Shown here piece by piece: positions 8,233-18,200 of a stretch of 64,000 bases of DNA. The stretch lies in NCBI RefSeq assembly GCF_025995175.1, contig NZ_BAPV01000004.1, forward strand, positions 414,202-478,201, written 5' to 3'. Position 1 is the first letter of the stretch. Every line of letters starts with the position of its first letter. This DNA is from Asaia krungthepensis NRIC 0535 (GTDB lineage Bacteria; Pseudomonadota; Alphaproteobacteria; Acetobacterales; Acetobacteraceae). The notes under the pieces are model-generated. The model was not told the DNA's origin and made no database searches. It saw nothing but the letters and a program-made list of their open reading frames with translations. The position numbers and the translations under genes are program-made.

Positions 8233-10518
8233 ATGGTCAATTACATCGTCCAATCCGGCATAACCAGCGACCTCACTTTCGCCAAGTCAGGTGATAGCTG
8301 CACCGTCATGAACGGCGGCACAGTTTCAGGCGCCTATATCCGCGGGGGCGGAGTTATGAACGTATACCCCGGTGGTACAATCACAAACCGTATCGACATT
8401 GGCAGCGGCGGCTCGCTGAATATGTCGGGGATTATGAATGCGAACTCATTCATCATGGCCAACGGCGTGATGAATATCGCTCCAGCCATGCAAAATCCCA
8501 ATAACCTGCAGATCAATCTGATCGGTGGCACGATTAACATGGGTGTCGCCACAGGGATCATATGGGGACAGTATGGGGGCACTGCCAATATCATGGCGGG
8601 CGTCACCTATAACTGTACCAGTCAGATTGCGGCAGGAAATGCCCGCATCGTCGTCCTCAATGGGGCCCGCCTTGGGGCATGTCAGCTTTCCGATGGCAAT
8701 GCCATTGTCATATCCCAAGGTGGAACCCTGCTGACGGCGCAGACGCTGCCCGCAAACACATCCATCGACATTGCAGGCACATTGAACGCGAGTGTGACCG
8801 TCACGAACGGCGCAACCGCCATCATCCGGCAGGGAGCCACACAGGCAAGTGGCAGTGTTAATCTGCGCGGCGGTGTTGTCAGCGCCTATCAGGGTATGCC
8901 GTTTACCTGGGACGGGTCGGGCTCGACACTCTACCTGATGAGCGGTGCGCAATATGTCGCGGGTTATGGTCTGGCCGCGGGACCGAACAGGATTGTCGTC
9001 AGCGCGGGGGCGTCGCTCAACGGAGCCTCCATTCCCAGCCAGAACACAATCAGTGTGGTTTCCGGAGGCGTCCTGTCTGGCGGCACGATCGGATCGGGCG
9101 CTACGGTGATTCTCGATCAGGGCGCAACCATCCAGGGCACGGTCAACCTCGCAGATGGAGCCTCTCTGACGGCATGGGCGGATGCAGGCGGGGCCGTCAA
9201 TCTTCTTGGCTCCACAAATCAGTCTCTCGTCATATCCGGACTGGCAGGTGGCGGAACGCTGAATACCGAAATCCGTGGCTTCGATGGTCAGAGCCCCGGT
9301 AATTCGGATGTCATTCAGTTTGCGGGCCTCACGAAAGACGACATTCAGTCCGTCACTTTTCCCGATCCCGACAGCGTTTTTATCACCTTCAAGAACGGTA
9401 AAGGCATCTGGTTCGCCATGCCGGGGGCAGAGGCAACCGGATACAGCCTGACCACGCGTAATGGCAATCTGGCCTATGAGGTATGCTTCCTGCCAGGCTG
9501 CATGATCCGGACGCCTGAAGGGGATCGCGCCGTCGAAACCCTGCAGGAAGGGGACATGATCTTTGCCATCGAGCCCGATAGCGGCGAAGAGATCATCCGC
9601 CCCGTCATCTGGACAGGCAAGGGCACCGCCCATATCCGCCCCATGCTCAAGGACGACGAGGCCGGCTATCCCGTCCGGATCAGCAAGAACGCGTTGGCGG
9701 AGGGCGTTCCCAGCGCCGACATGCTTGTCACCGGGGAACATTGTCTCTTCCTCGAAGGGCGCTTCGTTCCCGTACGCACGCTGGTGAATGGCCTGAGCAT
9801 TGCGTATGACCGGTCTTTCAGCTCGTACGACTATCACCATATCGAACTGCAGGACCATGCGGCGATCTGGTGCAACGACGCAGCGACCGAAAGCTATCTG
9901 GACACCGGAAATCGCGCGCTCATGACCGGGATCGAAACAGATCAGCCTTCCAGACTGCACACACCCCAGAGATCACCCTTGATCGGCACTGATCCTGCTT
10001 TCGTCACCCCTCTCTGGCAGGAAATATTTGCACGATGCGCAGCAGAAAAAGCCCCGGTCACGCCGTCTCCGGCGCTTATGACGCACGACCCAGATCTCAC
10101 GCTCATCATTCCTGGTGGAATACGTCTGAAGCCCGCATCGGTCGATGAACGAGGCTATCGCTTCGTTCTTCCCTCCGGATCGAAATCAGTACGCCTTGCG
10201 AGCAGACGGGCCCGCCCATGCGACGCCATTGGCCCCTATCACGACGATCGTCGGACCCTGGGTGTGCTGGTGGGTGAAATTCGATACGGAATCGAGGGAG
10301 ATGAGGTCTCCACAAAGGCTCATCTCACGCCCGATCTTGCAGGATGGCATGCCGCCGAAAAAGACACTGCGCGATGGACGAATGGCGATGCACAACTGCC
10401 ACTTCCTGGAAGCAGCATGACGCAGCCATTGACCCTGACCATAAGGCTCCTGGCAGCAGGCCCTTATCTTGTCGATTTCCGCGGAGAAACGGCGCAGGAA
10501 CTCGACTGCGCTGCATGA
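8233..10518 (+). CDS. Beta-repeat protein with Hint domain and conserved post-Hint region
   Basis: 761 aa from the ATG at 8233 (MVNYIVQSG). Residues ~1-360 are AIDA/autotransporter-like repeats (patterns such as GGTVSGAYIRGGGVMNVYPG and GGVLSGGTIGSGATVI), giving a beta-helix rod rich in Gly, Ser, Asn and Thr. A Hint_2-type domain begins at Cys418 (CFLPGCMIRTPEGDRAVETL) and includes block B TGEH (LVTGEHCLFLEGRF). After Hint, ~150 residues contain RARPCDAIGPYHDDRRTLG, shared with the Hint protein at 23802. No signal peptide or passenger-translocating barrel is visible. The frame also runs upstream to ATGs at 8191 and 8107 in AT-rich DNA, so the start is uncertain. Such proteins are numerous in Acetobacteraceae; function is unknown, perhaps surface display or self-processing. 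Confidence 0.85.
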   Translation: MVNYIVQSGITSDLTFAKSGDSCTVMNGGTVSGAYIRGGGVMNVYPGGTITNRIDIGSGGSLNMSGIMNANSFIMANGVMNIAPAMQNPNNLQINLIGGTINMGVATGIIWGQYGGTANIMAGVTYNCTSQIAAGNARIVVLNGARLGACQLSDGNAIVISQGGTLLTAQTLPANTSIDIAGTLNASVTVTNGATAIIRQGATQASGSVNLRGGVVSAYQGMPFTWDGSGSTLYLMSGAQYVAGYGLAAGPNRIVVSAGASLNGASIPSQNTISVVSGGVLSGGTIGSGATVILDQGATIQGTVNLADGASLTAWADAGGAVNLLGSTNQSLVISGLAGGGTLNTEIRGFDGQSPGNSDVIQFAGLTKDDIQSVTFPDPDSVFITFKNGKGIWFAMPGAEATGYSLTTRNGNLAYEVCFLPGCMIRTPEGDRAVETLQEGDMIFAIEPDSGEEIIRPVIWTGKGTAHIRPMLKDDEAGYPVRISKNALAEGVPSADMLVTGEHCLFLEGRFVPVRTLVNGLSIAYDRSFSSYDYHHIELQDHAAIWCNDAATESYLDTGNRALMTGIETDQPSRLHTPQRSPLIGTDPAFVTPLWQEIFARCAAEKAPVTPSPALMTHDPDLTLIIPGGIRLKPASVDERGYRFVLPSGSKSVRLASRRARPCDAIGPYHDDRRTLGVLVGEIRYGIEGDEVSTKAHLTPDLAGWHAAEKDTARWTNGDAQLPLPGSSMTQPLTLTIRLLAAGPYLVDFRGETAQELDCAA

Positions 10519-10525
10519 TCCGATA

Positions 10526-10550
10526 CGGGCGGGGCTTTATGTCCCGCCCG
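10526..10550. terminator. Bidirectional terminator hairpin
   Basis: CGGGCGGG and CCCGCCCG form an 8-bp GC stem with a nine-base T-rich loop, placed exactly between the convergent Hint gene and the TonB receptor gene. Confidence 0.65.
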
Positions 10551-10603
10551 AAGACCGGTCACGCCCGGACATTTTCCCATGCCCGAACAGATGATCCGGT
10601 ACG

Positions 10604-13177
10604 TCAGAGATCGTAATTGACCCGGAAGTAATAGTAGCCCCCGTTGATGCCGAGCTGCGAGGTGCTCATGTAATATTGCGGGGCACCGAGATAGCGGTTC
10701 CCGTCAGGCACGCGCGTCGGATAGGCCGAAAAGATGTTGTTGCCGCCAATCGTGGCGGTCCAGCGGGGGGTGATGCGGTAGCTCACATCCAGATTGGTCG
10801 TCCATTTCGGCTTGTTCTGATATTCCAGAAAATGCGTCGTGCTGAACTGGTAAGGGCCCGGGGCATAATAGGTCAGTTGGTTGGTCGTCTGGCCCCAGCG
10901 GATTTCATGAAGCCCGACAACCCATTTTGCATGGGTCCAGTTGCCACCGAAGATGATCTTGCTGCGCGGATAGGCTGTCGTCAGATAGGCAATCGACGCT
11001 GCATTGAGCAGAGGCGCGCCCGTGACGGGGTTGCTGGCCTGATGCGACAGACGCGTGCGGTTGAGGTTGATCGCAGCATCCCAGTCGATACGCCCAAAGG
11101 CGCCCAGCCTGGTCAGATAGGTGACGGTGATATCCAGACCCTGTGTGCGCGTGCTGGCCACGTTGGCAAACCAGTTGGCCGTGATCGCACTCTGGTTCCA
11201 GGTGCTGATATCCGCAGGCAGCGCAAACCCGTTCATCTGCATGGCGCTGATGGCGGTCGCCCCTGAGATATTGCCCCCTGGCATGATCCGGTCGCGCATG
11301 TTGATCTGATAGATATCGGTCGTGACATGCAGATCGCGGATGGGCTCGACAATGAAGCCGCCCTCTGCATTGGTCGAGCGTTCCGGCTTGAGGCCGGACG
11401 AGCCATTGGCCAGCGCACCGGGCGAGCCCGCACCGATCAGGCCACGTGCCGCCGTCGGCGAAATATTGAGCGCCGAGTAATATTTCTGGGCCAGCGTCGG
11501 CGCATGAAAGCCATTGCTGATCGTGCCGCGCAGGGCAATGCGCCGCGTGATGTCGTAGCGCAGCGAGACCTTGCCGTTCTGGGTGTTGCCCACATCGGTA
11601 TAGTGCTCGTAGCGCCCGGCCAGATCGAGTTGCAGCCCCTTGGCGAGATAGGTCGAGATATCGAGATAGCCCGCCGCGACATCGCGGCTGTAATTGCCCG
11701 CATTGCCCGGGTTGGTGCCTGCCAGAGCGTCGGAACCATTACCATAGAGCGACCCCGGCGATCCCGTGCCCACGGAATAGCCTTCATAGCGATAGGACGC
11801 GCCACCGGCGAAGTTCACGCTATGCGGCCAGCCGCTGAAGGTAAATTTGCGGCTGAAGTCGAAATCATTCGTCCATTGCTGGTTGTTGAAACCCTGGACA
11901 TTGAACGAGGTCGGCGTGGCGCCAGTCGCCTTGTTGGTCGAGAGATTGACCGAGTTGATCAGCCCGATATCGTCATAATCGCGGCCATAGACGCTCGACA
12001 CATCCCAGTGCCAGCCATGGAAATCACCACGCAGGCCGGCCTTGAGTTCGTAGTCATTCTCGTTGAGCGTCTCGACCGGCGAATAGCCCCAGGGATAGAT
12101 TGCCTTATAGGCAGGGTAGGCATTGAGCGACGAGGCCAGACGATAATTCTGGTAGGATTGCGCATAACGATGGGCATAGGTGCCCAGTGCATAAAGCTGG
12201 ATATCGTCGGTCAGGTCGTAACCGGCATTGATGGCCACACTCTCACGCGTCTGCTCGGGCTGGCTCAGGATGTTATTCTGATAGGTACCGGTGCGGTTAT
12301 CGGCGGCGCTGCGATAGGTGTGATCCTGATGGACGAAATCGCCGCTGACATGCACGTAGCCGCGTGAGCCGAGGCTGGCACCGCCATCGAGATAGACACC
12401 CTGCTGGAAGCCATCGCCCTCCGAGGTGATTCCCGTGATGCTCTGGGCATGGAGACCATGCGCCTGCTTCTTCAGGATGATGTTCACGACACCCGCCACG
12501 GCGTCGGAACCGTACTGGGCCGAAGCGCCGTCACGCAGGACTTCCACATGGTCGATGGCCGCCATCGGGATCATGTCGATATCGGACGCTGTCGAGCCCT
12601 GCTGCGGGCCGGGATTGGAATAGATATTGGCCGTGTTGTGACGACGCTTGCCATCGACCAGAACCAGCGTCTCGTTCGGGTTCAGGCCACGCAGGCTGAT
12701 GGTGTCGGTCATGGCGCCCGCATCGAACCCGGCCGTCGGCGTGGTGAGCGAGGGCAGAAGCAACGCAAGGGCGTCACGCAGCGTGCCCTGTCCGGTCGCC
12801 GCAAGCTGCTTGTGCGAGACGATGTCGAGCGGCGCGATGGAATCGCGTGCCTTCTTGCCGATCTCACGCGTGCCGGTCACCACAATGGCCTCGCTACCGC
12901 CTTCGGACTCACCCGAATGGATCGGGGCCGACTGGCGCGTACGCAGCGCATTGCGGGTTTTTGCAGCGGGCTTACCGGTCACGGCTCGTGTGCTGGCAGT
13001 ACTGGCAGACGGAGCGGCCTTGCCCTGCACCCGACCTGGGGCGGCGTCTACCGATGATGCGCCCGCGCTCTGTGCCAGAGCCGCTCCTCCGCAGGACATC
13101 AGGCACGTCGTGGCAATAAGGGACAGCATCCCCTTGCGTGCGGCTGATGGCAGGAAGGACCGGGAGCGTAACAGCAT
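10604..13177 (-). CDS. TonB-dependent outer-membrane receptor
   Basis: 857 aa, ATG at 13177 with AAGG six bases before. The N-terminus is a signal peptide (MLSLIATTCLMSCGGAALA-QS) followed by ~60 low-complexity Ala/Ser/Thr residues. The plug domain starts at EAIVVTGTREIGKKARDSI and contains ISLRGLNPNETLVLVDGKRR and HVEVLRDGASAQYGSDAVAG; a long beta-barrel follows. It is much longer than BtuB (about 600 aa). The gene lies only 58 bp downstream of the cobC-like gene on the same strand, with no terminator seen between them, so it could be on the riboswitch-controlled cobalamin transcript and import a corrinoid. That link rests on position only; a siderophore or other ligand is equally possible. 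Confidence 0.92.
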   Translation of the reverse strand: MLLRSRSFLPSAARKGMLSLIATTCLMSCGGAALAQSAGASSVDAAPGRVQGKAAPSASTASTRAVTGKPAAKTRNALRTRQSAPIHSGESEGGSEAIVVTGTREIGKKARDSIAPLDIVSHKQLAATGQGTLRDALALLLPSLTTPTAGFDAGAMTDTISLRGLNPNETLVLVDGKRRHNTANIYSNPGPQQGSTASDIDMIPMAAIDHVEVLRDGASAQYGSDAVAGVVNIILKKQAHGLHAQSITGITSEGDGFQQGVYLDGGASLGSRGYVHVSGDFVHQDHTYRSAADNRTGTYQNNILSQPEQTRESVAINAGYDLTDDIQLYALGTYAHRYAQSYQNYRLASSLNAYPAYKAIYPWGYSPVETLNENDYELKAGLRGDFHGWHWDVSSVYGRDYDDIGLINSVNLSTNKATGATPTSFNVQGFNNQQWTNDFDFSRKFTFSGWPHSVNFAGGASYRYEGYSVGTGSPGSLYGNGSDALAGTNPGNAGNYSRDVAAGYLDISTYLAKGLQLDLAGRYEHYTDVGNTQNGKVSLRYDITRRIALRGTISNGFHAPTLAQKYYSALNISPTAARGLIGAGSPGALANGSSGLKPERSTNAEGGFIVEPIRDLHVTTDIYQINMRDRIMPGGNISGATAISAMQMNGFALPADISTWNQSAITANWFANVASTRTQGLDITVTYLTRLGAFGRIDWDAAINLNRTRLSHQASNPVTGAPLLNAASIAYLTTAYPRSKIIFGGNWTHAKWVVGLHEIRWGQTTNQLTYYAPGPYQFSTTHFLEYQNKPKWTTNLDVSYRITPRWTATIGGNNIFSAYPTRVPDGNRYLGAPQYYMSTSQLGINGGYYYFRVNYDL

Positions 13178-13235
13178 GATAAACCTTACCGTTGATTCAG
13201 GATTTGCCTACTCCTCTTTGCTTGGTTGCACTCTG

Positions 13236-13859
13236 TCAACGGATCGCGGGTATTTGCGCAACAAACCGTCCATGATTGTTGAAAAAATGCAACAGAATGG
13301 CGTGTCCCTGCGCGGGGGCCTTGTCCTCCATTCGAAAAGTGCGGTCCTCGGCCAGAGCCAGCAGGACGCGGAGCGGCCCTCCATGGGTAATCATGCAGCA
13401 GGGCTCCGCCGCCTCGATCCGCTCCTGCCAGAAGGCGGTCACACGCTCGATTAGTGAATTCACGGTCTCTCCGCCGCCGGGCCGATAGCCCAGAGGGTCA
13501 GCAGCCCAGTCATCGACTTCGCCCCGGTCAATATCCGCCCAGCGTCGCCCCTCCCAGGAGCCGAAATCCATCTCGCGCAGACGCTCATCGATTACGAGCG
13601 GCAGGGGAGCGGGCAATAAGGCTGCAAGGGTCTGTGCCGCCGTACTGCAGCGTGTCGATGGGGAGGCATAGAGCGTTCCCTGCTCCCTGCCCTCCAGAAG
13701 AGCAGCCCATAATGCGACATGATCGTGCCACCCCACTGCGAGGGCGAGATCGGACCGCCCATAGCAGAGCCCGCTCGCGCCCTCGACAGGGGGATGCCGC
13801 GCCAAAAGAACCGAGAACGCCGGCGCCGTTGCAGGGCGTTCATCTGGCTCGGCGCTCAT
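13236..13859 (-). CDS. cobC: Histidine phosphatase family protein, CobC-like (alpha-ribazole phosphatase)
   Basis: 207 aa phosphoglycerate-mutase-like phosphatase. The phosphorylated-His motif appears as LLARHPPVEG (RHP rather than the common RHG), with LREMDFGSWEGRRW and the second catalytic His in MITHGGPLRVLLAL. Its ATG overlaps the stop of cobB by four bases (ATGA), so the two are translationally coupled. In cobalamin synthesis CobC removes phosphate from alpha-ribazole phosphate or adenosylcobalamin phosphate in the nucleotide-loop branch. Because this is a broad superfamily, the specific role rests mainly on operon context. Confidence 0.8.
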   Translation of the reverse strand: MSAEPDERPATAPAFSVLLARHPPVEGASGLCYGRSDLALAVGWHDHVALWAALLEGREQGTLYASPSTRCSTAAQTLAALLPAPLPLVIDERLREMDFGSWEGRRWADIDRGEVDDWAADPLGYRPGGGETVNSLIERVTAFWQERIEAAEPCCMITHGGPLRVLLALAEDRTFRMEDKAPAQGHAILLHFFNNHGRFVAQIPAIR

Positions 13860-15169
13860 TGCGCTTCGCAGAGCACATGAAAGAACGAGCCCGATATCCT
13901 CCCTCTCTGAGCGCCTGCCGCCCCGAGAGGCGTGCCCTCGCCATCACGCAGTTCCGCCAGAGGCGCGTCGTGGCCTTCATGGGTCACGCTGGCATAATGG
14001 AATTCATGGCCGCGCAGTCTCGTCCCCGCCTTCCCGAGCACGCCATTCTGCGAGAGCGTCGCCTCTCGATAGCCGAGCACCATCTTGCGTCTCGCGAAGG
14101 ATGTCTCGTGAGACAGCAGGCCGAGCATGGCATGGTGCGTGCCGGTCGCATCGATCAGTCCTTGCCCCATCACCATGAAGCCGCCGCATTCTCCATGAAC
14201 CGGATGTGACGCGGCAAACCTTGTCATGCCGAGGCGAAACTGGGCGGCGTTCGCCAATGGCCCGGCATGAAGCTCAGGATAGCCGCCGGGGAGCCAGCAG
14301 CAATCGGCGCGCTCAGCGGGCGCTTCGTCCCGCAAGGGTGAGAACGGCAGAATTTCCGCCCCCGCTTCGCGCCAGCTTGCGGCCAGATGCGCGTAAAGGA
14401 AGGAAAAAGCGGCATCATTCGCAAGCGCGATACGCTGGCCGGGTGGTTTGAGAGGACATTTATATGCCCCCCGTGCAGGGTCTGCCTCCCTAAGGGGAAG
14501 CGCGAGCGACAGAATGGCGTCGAGATCGAGTTCACGCTCCGCCTTATCGGCCAGAGACGCGAAAAACGCCCTCAGATTGCCCCTTTCGCGTGCTTGGACC
14601 AACCCGAGATGCCGCTCCGGCAACACAATGGACCGGTCACGACGAAACACCCCAAGCACGCTCTGGCGCATCGCGGCGCGGCAGAGTTTTTCATGACGGT
14701 CAGAGGCAATGTTGTTCAGCACCACCCCACCGATCGACACTTCTGCCGACCATGTGGCCATGCCCTGCGCCACGGCCCCGACACTCTGCCCCTGACCGCT
14801 GGCATCGAGCACAAGCAGAACCGGCAGGCCGAACCGGGCGGCGATATCGGAAGCGGCACCGCGCTGACCATCCTCAAGCGCCAGACCATCGAAGAGCCCC
14901 ATAGAGGATTCGATGATCACAAGATCGGCCCCGTCGCCAGCGTGCGCCAGCCCGGCAGAGAGAGCGGCGTCCGACATGGCCCAGCTATCGAGATTGGCGC
15001 AGGGCTTGCCCGTTGCCTCCTGATGGAAGGCGGGATCGATATAATCGGGCCCGGTCTTGAGCGCACGGACCTGGAGGCCGCGCCGTCTGAAGGCTGCGAG
15101 AAGGGACAGGGTCAGTGTGGTCTTGCCCGATCCAGAACGCGGGGCGGCGATCATCAGAATCCGGCTCAT
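13856..15169 (-). CDS. cobB: Cobyrinate a,c-diamide synthase
   Basis: 437 aa from the ATG at 15169 (MSRILMIAAPRSGSGKTT); the frame also extends to a TTG at 15187, which I consider less likely. It amidates the a- and c-carboxylates of cobyrinate using glutamine and ATP. The N-terminal half is a dethiobiotin-synthetase-like ATPase with P-loop APRSGSGKTT, then LKTGPDYIDPAFHQ and NLDSWAM. The C-terminal half is a class I glutamine amidotransferase with PGGYPELHAG and the nucleophile motif HGECGGFMVMG. It lies between cobN (37 bp upstream) and the cobC-like gene (4-bp overlap). Length and motifs are those of a full enzyme. Confidence 0.95.
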   Translation of the reverse strand: MSRILMIAAPRSGSGKTTLTLSLLAAFRRRGLQVRALKTGPDYIDPAFHQEATGKPCANLDSWAMSDAALSAGLAHAGDGADLVIIESSMGLFDGLALEDGQRGAASDIAARFGLPVLLVLDASGQGQSVGAVAQGMATWSAEVSIGGVVLNNIASDRHEKLCRAAMRQSVLGVFRRDRSIVLPERHLGLVQARERGNLRAFFASLADKAERELDLDAILSLALPLREADPARGAYKCPLKPPGQRIALANDAAFSFLYAHLAASWREAGAEILPFSPLRDEAPAERADCCWLPGGYPELHAGPLANAAQFRLGMTRFAASHPVHGECGGFMVMGQGLIDATGTHHAMLGLLSHETSFARRKMVLGYREATLSQNGVLGKAGTRLRGHEFHYASVTHEGHDAPLAELRDGEGTPLGAAGAQRGRISGSFFHVLCEAQ

Positions 15170-15206
15170 CGGGCATCCCCTGCACAAGGAAAAAGCTGGC
15201 AGACCC

Positions 15207-18200
15207 TCATGAGTCGAGCCTGTGCGCCACGCTGTTGCGCCGGGACTGCCACAACCCGCGCGCCATCAGCCCGCCGAAACGCTTTTTCATATCGGCCAGC
15301 GCCTCGGGATTATGCGCCTGCAGAAAGGCGAGACAGGTGTCATCATCGAGCAGTGCAGCAAAGGCGAGATCGATCTGCGCATCCAGACGGATGGGCAGGG
15401 TCGCGGCGCAGGCCTCGAGCGCCGCCACGCCGCGCGCCATCTCCGCCGCCCCGCGATAGCCATGGCGCATCATACCCGCGATCCAGCGCGGGTTGGCCAG
15501 CCTGCCCCGTGTCACCCGTGCCACCTCCTGCGCCAGATCGCGCAATCGGGGTGTTTCGCTCTGGCTGGTATCGCCATGAACCAGATGCGGGGCCCTCCCC
15601 AAAGCAGCAGCGGCGGCGGCAAGCCCGCCTTCATGAACGGCGTGACCCGTGCCATCGAGCAGATCGGTCTCGGCATGATCCTGCACATGGAGCAGCATCT
15701 CGGCCCGACCGATACGGCGTATCAGAGCGTCCTTCTCGGCTATGCCATCCTGACCATTGCCATAGCTCCATTGCGAGCCCTCCAGATAGAGGTGCCCGAG
15801 CGCATCCCGATCCTTCCAACTCCCTTCTGCAAGGGCCGATTCAAGACCCGTGCCATAGGCGCCGGGGGCCGCACCGAAAATGCGCGACGTATCCGGGTCG
15901 AGGGTCAAAGGGTTCCATTCCGGCTCTTCCGCGCGAGCGGCGACGGCACGCGCCGCCTGATCGAACAGCGCGATCAGCCCCGGAAACGCATCGCGAAACA
16001 GTCCCGAAATCCGCAGGGTCACATCCACGCGCGGCCGGTCGAGCACGGTCAGCGGCACGACCTCGAAACCGGTCAGACGACCGCTCGTGGCGTCCCAGCG
16101 CGGCTGCACCCCCATGAGCAGGAAAGCAAGGGCCATATCCTCTCCCCCGGTACGCAGGGTGGCGCTTCCCCAGAGATCGAGCACCAGATGGCGCAGAGGC
16201 TCGCCCTCTTCCTGCATATGGCGGGCCAGAAGCAGGGCGGCCGTTTTATGGGCCAGCAGCAATGCCGCGCGTGTGGGCAGCATGCGCGGATCGAGCGTGG
16301 TCAGGTTGCGCCCTGTGGGCAACACATCCAGCCTACCGCGTGTGGGTGCACCGGAGGGACCGGGCGGAATGAAACGCCCGTCCAGCGCTGCCAGCAGCGC
16401 CAGACGCTCGGCCTCCGGGCAGGCATCGAGACGCTGCGTCACATGGTCGGGCGCGACATGCGCTGTCTCTGCAAGCATGGCCACCAGAATGCCATGATGC
16501 GGCGGGGTACGACCGAACACATGCAGCCCGTCGCGTATCTGCAGGTCTTTCACGTCGCATAGATAGGCATCGAGCCGGGCCAACGCCTCGGCTTCATCCT
16601 CGACCCCGCTTGCCACGCCGCTTTCCGACAGCACGCCCAGATCGGCTGCGCGGTCAAGGATCTGGCGGCGCAGCACCGTGCCGCGTCGGCGGTCAAGCCC
16701 GTCAGCTTCGGCATATTCGTCGATCAGCCGTTCCAGATCGGCCATGGCCGTATCCAGACCGGCACGCTGTACGGGCGGGGTCATATGCCCGATCATGACC
16801 GCATTGAGCCGCCTCTTGGCAGCAGCGGCCTCGCCCGGGTTATTGACGATGAAGGGATAGATGACGGGCACACTGCCCAGCAACACAGACGGGGCACAGC
16901 TTTCCGAAAGGGCGACAGTCTTGCCCGGCAGCCATTCCAGAGTGCCATGCGTGCCCAGATGGATCAGCGCGCTGATATCGCGGACCTGGCGCAGCCAGAG
17001 GTAAAAACCGATATACTCATGGCAGGGCGGGATATCCGGGTCATGATACTGGGCCTTGCGCTGCTGGGGCAGACCGCGCCCAGGCTGCAATGCCACGACC
17101 AGCTTGCCGCAGGAGACAAACCGCACCGTGACCGGTCCTGACGGCAGACCCCAGGCCGCCACGACGCGCGCGCGAAACGCCTCCGGCAGCGCCTCGAAAG
17201 CTGTGCGATAGTCGGCCTCGTCCAGCACGAGTGCCGGATCGGACCGGCATAGGGCATCGGGCAGAGCCTGTGCTTCGAGGGGGGAGAGATCATAGCCCGC
17301 CTCATGCAACATGCTGGTGATGGCGGCGACACTGGCAAAGCTGTCGAGCCCCACCGCATGCGCCGCCTGGCCTTCTGCACCGGGATAATCCGACAGTACA
17401 AGGGCGAGACGCCGTTCCTGCGGGGTCTCGGCCGCAAGACGCAGCCAGCTCTGCGCCTGCGCGACCATCAGGGCGATACCCGGGGCATACGGAACGCGTC
17501 GCGCGGGCAGGCCGGGTGGTGCCTCGTCACGAAACGAGATGGGCGCCCCGTTCAGGCGGCCATCAAGCTCGGGCAGCACCACCTGCATGGCCAGATCGGA
17601 AGGGGAAAGCCCGCGCAGCGCCTTGGCCCAGCCCGTTTCTGTCGTGCTCGGTTGCAGGATCTGAAGCACCGGCACACCGGCCGCCTCAAGCACGGAAATC
17701 GTCCCATCCTCGCCCCGCGCCGCGAAGAAGGTAGCGTTCAGAATGATGTCGGGCGGCGTGTTGATCAGCCAGTCATCGAGAAAAGCCTGGGCCTCGGGCG
17801 CGCGCAATGACGCCGCATAGACCAGATCGACCCCGATCCCGGAGGCATCGAGCGCATCGGCCAGCGCATCGACCCCCGCCAGATCGGCAGCCAGAAGATG
17901 GGCGCGATAGAAGACGATCAGCGCCCGTGTGCGTCGTGACGGCGCAAGACGCCGATACAACGCACAGCCCGGCAGAGGCTCGACCTCAGCGCCGTCATCC
18001 TCGCCCAACCCGGCCAGCGCGCTCATCACTGTGAGGGCACAGCGCAGGTTTCGTGCCCCCCCTTCGCGAAACAGCGCATCGAGTCGCGTCCATTGATCGG
18101 GGTCGACGCTCGACAGCGCCTGGAGCGCCGGGTTGGGCGTCGCCTCGCCCGTGATGAAGGCGAGCGGGATACCGGCCGCGCGACAGGTCAGGCGCAGTTC

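Noticed and set aside
11327..12367. 346-aa plus-strand open frame opposite the TonB receptor gene
   Set aside because: Antisense shadow of a clear receptor gene; the translation shows no domain and no start signal.
14387..16562. Long plus-strand frames (576 and 446 aa) opposite cobB and cobN
   Set aside because: High-GC antisense frames; Arg/Pro/His-rich translations without motifs, while cobB and cobN on the minus strand are unmistakable.
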